Shown here piece after piece: positions 61,526 to 64,000 of a stretch of DNA of 64,000 nucleotides (position 1 is its first letter; the number at the start of each line of letters is the position of its first letter). Source of the DNA: Tenacibaculum sp. (GTDB lineage: Bacteria > Bacteroidota > Bacteroidia > Flavobacteriales > Flavobacteriaceae); the NCBI GenBank assembly GCA_022448525.1, contig JAKVCX010000008.1:1-64000 (forward strand), given 5' to 3'. The notes beneath the pieces are model-generated. The model worked only from the letters and a program-made list of their open reading frames with translations. It ran no database searches and was not told where the DNA came from. The position numbers and the translations under genes are program-made.

Positions 61526-63157
61526 ATGAGGGGAACTTTTTTACTAATTCTTTTAATATTAAAACTATTTAATATTAAAGCTCAGGCGACTGATAGTTTA
61601 TTCAATAGTTTTAAGGAACAAATCAAACTGATTAAAGATGATCAGGATAAAATCAAATCCTTACTTAATGCAGGGGATGAATTTAGAAATAAAGATGGTG
61701 TAAAGGCTGAATACTTTTATGACGAAGCTTGGTCCTTAATCCAAGATAACGATTCAGAGGAAAAAGCTCATGTTCTTCATCAGATGGGTCGTTTATATAG
61801 GAGAAGAGGTGATTACAGTAAAGCTTTAGATGCTTTCCTTGCTTCTGAAATGATTTACGATACAAAAGGGAATAGTGAGAAAGTTGGTTCTGTATTAGTA
61901 GATCTTGGTATTTTATATCGATTTTTAAACGACCCACGTAAAGCTATTACTATTTTCAACAGAGCAATTGCCATTGCTACAAAAATTAGTGACGCTAATA
62001 CTATCGGAAGATCCTATAACATGTTAGGTGGAGTTTACAGAGTTTTACACAAAAATGATTCTTCAATATACTCATATAATAGGGCTCAAGATATTTTTAA
62101 AAAATTAAATGACTCCATTAAACTTAATGAAGTACAAAGTAATATGGCGATGTTGTATGGTCGTCAAAAAAGGTATGATAAAGCGCTGGAAATTCATTTG
62201 AAGTGTTTAGAGTTTCTAAAAAAAATTGATGAACGAAATAATATCGTTACTGGTTATAGTAATATTTCTTTTGAATATAGGATGCTTAAGGATTATGATA
62301 ATGCTTTAAAATACGCTGATTCGGCGTTGTTATTTGCAAAAAGGTTTGGTTACAAGAAACATATTACAAATGCTTATCGCGCAAAGAGTAGGATTTATCG
62401 AGATTTAGGAATGTTTAAGGAAGCTTTCAAAAGTCATACGTTTTATAAACGTTATTCAGATTCTACATTGATTGTTAATAAAGATCTCGAAATAAAAGAA
62501 ATAGAGCTTAGGAATGAACTTGAAAAGGAGAAGAAAGAACTAGAAATTATAAATGAAAGAAAGGAATTAAGAATTAAACTTTACGGAACACTTTTGATTG
62601 TAATTCTATGTTTCAGTATAGTTACAGCCATTCTTTTTAGAAGGAATTATAAAGAGAGATCTCGTAGGATTAGTGATCAATTAGAGAAAGAAAAGCTTAA
62701 GAAAGAAATTTTAAGCCAAAAAATTAAAGCCTCTGAGACTGAGTTAAAAAATTTGATAGCCGATAATTCAATGAGATTGGAGTTTATCAAACGTTTTACA
62801 GAGCAAATTAAAGATGACAAAGAGTTATCTGAAGATAATAGTATAAAGCGCTACGCTAATCGATTATTAGTTAAACTTCAGCAACAAATAATAACTGAAA
62901 ATAAATTATCTCTACTACAGGATAAGATTAAAGAAGTTAATAAAAGTTTTGAGCAAAATATCTCAAATAAATTTCCAAATCTAACCAAAACCGAGAGAGA
63001 AATCTGTTCTTTACTTCGTCTGAATCTTTCAATAAAAGAAATTGCTTCTATTCGAAATTCAAGTACTGATTCTGTAAAAGCAGTTAGATATAGAATCCGT
63101 AAAAAAATGGAAATTCCTAAGAGTGAAGAACTCGAAAAATACATTCAAACGCTTTAA
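61526..63157 (+). CDS. Membrane TPR protein with C-terminal LuxR-type helix-turn-helix
   Basis: The 543-residue protein has a signal peptide (1-20), TPR repeats (about 80-310), one transmembrane helix (352-371), a coiled coil (372-415) and a LuxR/GerE-like DNA-binding domain (483-540, with LTKTEREICSLLRLNLSIKEIASIRN). TPRs face the periplasm and the HTH faces the cytoplasm, so it could sense a peptide or envelope state and act on DNA. This layout is widespread in Flavobacteria and targets are unknown. It starts 12 bases after the nqr terminator T-run. Confidence 0.88.
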   Translation: MRGTFLLILLILKLFNIKAQATDSLFNSFKEQIKLIKDDQDKIKSLLNAGDEFRNKDGVKAEYFYDEAWSLIQDNDSEEKAHVLHQMGRLYRRRGDYSKALDAFLASEMIYDTKGNSEKVGSVLVDLGILYRFLNDPRKAITIFNRAIAIATKISDANTIGRSYNMLGGVYRVLHKNDSSIYSYNRAQDIFKKLNDSIKLNEVQSNMAMLYGRQKRYDKALEIHLKCLEFLKKIDERNNIVTGYSNISFEYRMLKDYDNALKYADSALLFAKRFGYKKHITNAYRAKSRIYRDLGMFKEAFKSHTFYKRYSDSTLIVNKDLEIKEIELRNELEKEKKELEIINERKELRIKLYGTLLIVILCFSIVTAILFRRNYKERSRRISDQLEKEKLKKEILSQKIKASETELKNLIADNSMRLEFIKRFTEQIKDDKELSEDNSIKRYANRLLVKLQQQIITENKLSLLQDKIKEVNKSFEQNISNKFPNLTKTEREICSLLRLNLSIKEIASIRNSSTDSVKAVRYRIRKKMEIPKSEELEKYIQTL

Positions 63158-63311
63158 TTTGCTGTTTTTTTACAATTTAAACTATCTTAAATAGTATGTT
63201 TTATATTCCAATTAAGAAAACTAAAGTTATTTTAGGTAGAATTTAAATTGTTGATAATAAGCTGATTAAAAACCACTTTTTGTTAAAATATGAGGTTGTT
63301 ACTTTTTGTTA
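63158..63311 (+). other. Intergenic region between the TPR regulator and the candidate structured RNA
   Basis: About 150 bases hold no coding frame. It contains a possible promoter: a TTG at 63280-63282, 17 bases before TACTTTTTG (63300-63308), one base longer than the TAnnTTTG box. Otherwise it is plain AT-rich sequence. Confidence 0.4.
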
Positions 63312-63491
63312 CCATGGTTTTTTCTGTAAATATCACTTTTATAGTAATATTGTAGTGTAAGAAAGTAGTAAATGCTACTGGGTTATAATTCCCTAGAATA
63401 ATCCTAAGAGTAATCCCTAATTACATATAGAATTATTACCCAACTATAAAGTAGTATGGATAACCAGTATCTCGAGATACTGGTTTTTTTT
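63312..63491 (+). ncRNA. Candidate structured small RNA of about 180 bases, rod-shaped and possibly 6S-like
   Basis: The sequence folds into one long arm. CCAT at 63312-63315 pairs with 63456-63459. ACTTTTATAGT (63335-63345) pairs with 63443-63452 with one bulged T. A 12-base stem (63380-63391 with 63430-63441) has one mismatch. The 5' side of the large internal bubble holds a small hairpin (63364-63368 with 63375-63379). A perfect 12-bp terminator follows. Size, rod shape and a large bubble are what a 6S RNA shows, but I could not compare it with a model. No ORF of note overlaps. The left end is estimated from the possible promoter. Confidence 0.45.
63462..63491 (+). terminator. Perfect palindromic terminator with no gene in front of it
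   Basis: A 24-base perfect palindrome (63462-63473 with 63474-63485, core TATCTCGAGATA) is followed by six or more T. The nearest upstream stop codon is 300 bases away, which implies a noncoding transcript. Confidence 0.85.
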
Positions 63492-63603
63492 ATACCTGAT
63501 AAATTGCATTTCGGAAGCCAGAAACCAACGTTCGTATATTTTTTTAGTCCACCTATTTATTTCTTTCATTTCTTTAGTTTTTAAATTCAAAAGTAAATCA
63601 GTT

Positions 63604-63732
63604 ATGAATTGTCCAAAATGTAATTCTGGTGCTGTAAGAAGAAAACGAAGAAAGTTATTCGATAAATTATGGTTTTTAAATAAGAAGAAATTTAAATGCT
63701 ACGATTGTAAGGAATTATTTTTCTCTAGATAA
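63604..63732 (+). CDS. 42-residue zinc-ribbon microprotein
   Basis: The ATG at 63604 opens a frame of 42 codons with two CxxC pairs (CPKC at residues 3-6 and CYDC at 32-35) around a basic, aromatic middle (RRKRRKLFDKLWFLNKKKF). This is the spacing of a small treble-clef or rubredoxin-like zinc ribbon. Such tiny proteins are usually missed by gene finders. It may bind RNA or another protein. Its last bases overlap an opposite-strand frame at 63725-63727. There is no clear promoter box. Confidence 0.6.
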   Translation: MNCPKCNSGAVRRKRRKLFDKLWFLNKKKFKCYDCKELFFSR

Positions 63733-63862
63733 ACCAGTTATGCACATAAGTGTAATCTTCATGTTCCGGTTCGAAAAGAATTTTGGAGCGTTCTAATAGT
63801 TTACTAATTATAGTTGGTTTGTCAACGAATAAAAACTTCCGTATCTTTAACCTTTGTAACTT
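63725..63862 (-). pseudogene. Coding-like minus-strand frame without start codon, possible gene remnant
   Basis: The frame has 45 sense codons and ends in TAG at 63725-63727, bounded upstream by a TAA. Its product ends in an acidic, aromatic stretch (LFEPEHEDYTYVHNWFI) that looks like a real protein C-terminus, with codons such as CCG, CGC and GTG unlike the AT-rich spacers. There is no ATG, GTG or TTG in frame. It may be a decayed gene end, or chance. Confidence 0.25.
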
Positions 63863-63880
63863 TTAAACAAAATCTAAATA

Positions 63881-64000
63881 ATGGATTACGGAAAAGAATT
63901 CGAAAAGTACGCTACTAAACACCAAGGTATTAGTAGTACTTATTATGATAAAATCATGAGTAGTATGTATCCTGTTGGACTTACACCAAATATTATCGAA
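63881..64000 (+). CDS. clpP: ATP-dependent Clp protease proteolytic subunit, N-terminus (runs off the right edge)
   Basis: The 40 visible residues, from MDYGKEFEKYATKHQG to SSMYPVGLTPNIIE, match the long N-terminal extension seen before the catalytic core in flavobacterial ClpP proteins. ClpP forms the barrel peptidase that works with ClpX in protein turnover. Only the start is visible; the serine, histidine and aspartate of the active site lie beyond the edge. The call rests on recalled family sequence, so it is firm but not proven. Confidence 0.78.
   Translation, partial: MDYGKEFEKYATKHQGISSTYYDKIMSSMYPVGLTPNIIE

Noticed and set aside
1..64000. CRISPR array, insertion sequence, prophage or toxin-antitoxin system
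   Set aside because: No regularly spaced direct repeats, transposase, integrase, phage structural gene or paired toxin-like genes were found.

Overview
The window is an AT-rich chromosomal segment from a member of the Flavobacteriaceae (Bacteroidota), probably marine. The family call rests on several signs. There are C-terminal sorting tails of the type IX secretion system (at 2.5 kb and 46.7 kb) and a SprA plug-type protein. Many genes carry Bacteroidota -7 boxes (TAnnTTTG) and lack Shine-Dalgarno sequences. A full Bat aerotolerance operon is present, and a ClpP N-terminus of flavobacterial type sits at the right edge. A six-gene Na+-translocating NADH:quinone reductase fits a marine lifestyle. 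I saw no insertion sequence, prophage, CRISPR array, tRNA or rRNA, so this looks like ordinary core genome with a few lineage-specific islands.

Layout. 0-6 kb: the start of cydA, a large VCBS-repeat secreted protein, the RNA-binding protein Tex, and an unrecognised 355-residue protein. 6-12 kb: three tandem paralogues of an unrecognised secreted protein family, with a histone-deacetylase-like hydrolase inserted among them. 12-16 kb: a membrane-anchored AraC regulator, DoxX, a small lipoprotein, an intergenic repeat and metG. 16-21.5 kb: an ankyrin protein, a DUF2271 protein and a PepSY/flavodoxin/FNR fusion reductase, then a periplasmic LD-carboxypeptidase. 21.5-30 kb: small conserved genes, twin TlpA-like thioredoxins, an SDR, CvpA, and a carbonic anhydrase with a SulP transporter. 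30-38.8 kb: the bat operon, read leftward from moxR to batE.

39-46.6 kb: housekeeping genes (LpxH-like, MOSC, TadA, Ogt, TatD, an aspartyl protease, an aminotransferase, a desaturase, RsmG). 46.6-50 kb: a DUF1501/DUF1800 pair. 50-55.3 kb: PruA, a TANGO2-like protein, DUF3667, ApaG and the T9SS plug-like protein. 55.4-61.5 kb: nqrABCDEF. 61.5-64 kb: a TPR sensor with a LuxR-type helix-turn-helix, a noncoding stretch that folds like a long rod RNA ending in a perfect terminator, a 42-residue zinc-ribbon microprotein, and the start of clpP.

Themes. The genes connect through envelope redox and energy: cytochrome bd, Na+-NQR with flavinylation motifs, the DUF2271/PepSY reductase, twin thioredoxins, and a bicarbonate-uptake pair. 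Convergent gene pairs often share one bidirectional hairpin terminator. Several promoters lie so close to the start codon that the mRNA should have almost no leader. The most interesting unexplained items are the candidate structured RNA at about 63.3-63.5 kb, the three-paralogue/HDAC cluster, and the DUF2271-PepSY redox cassette.
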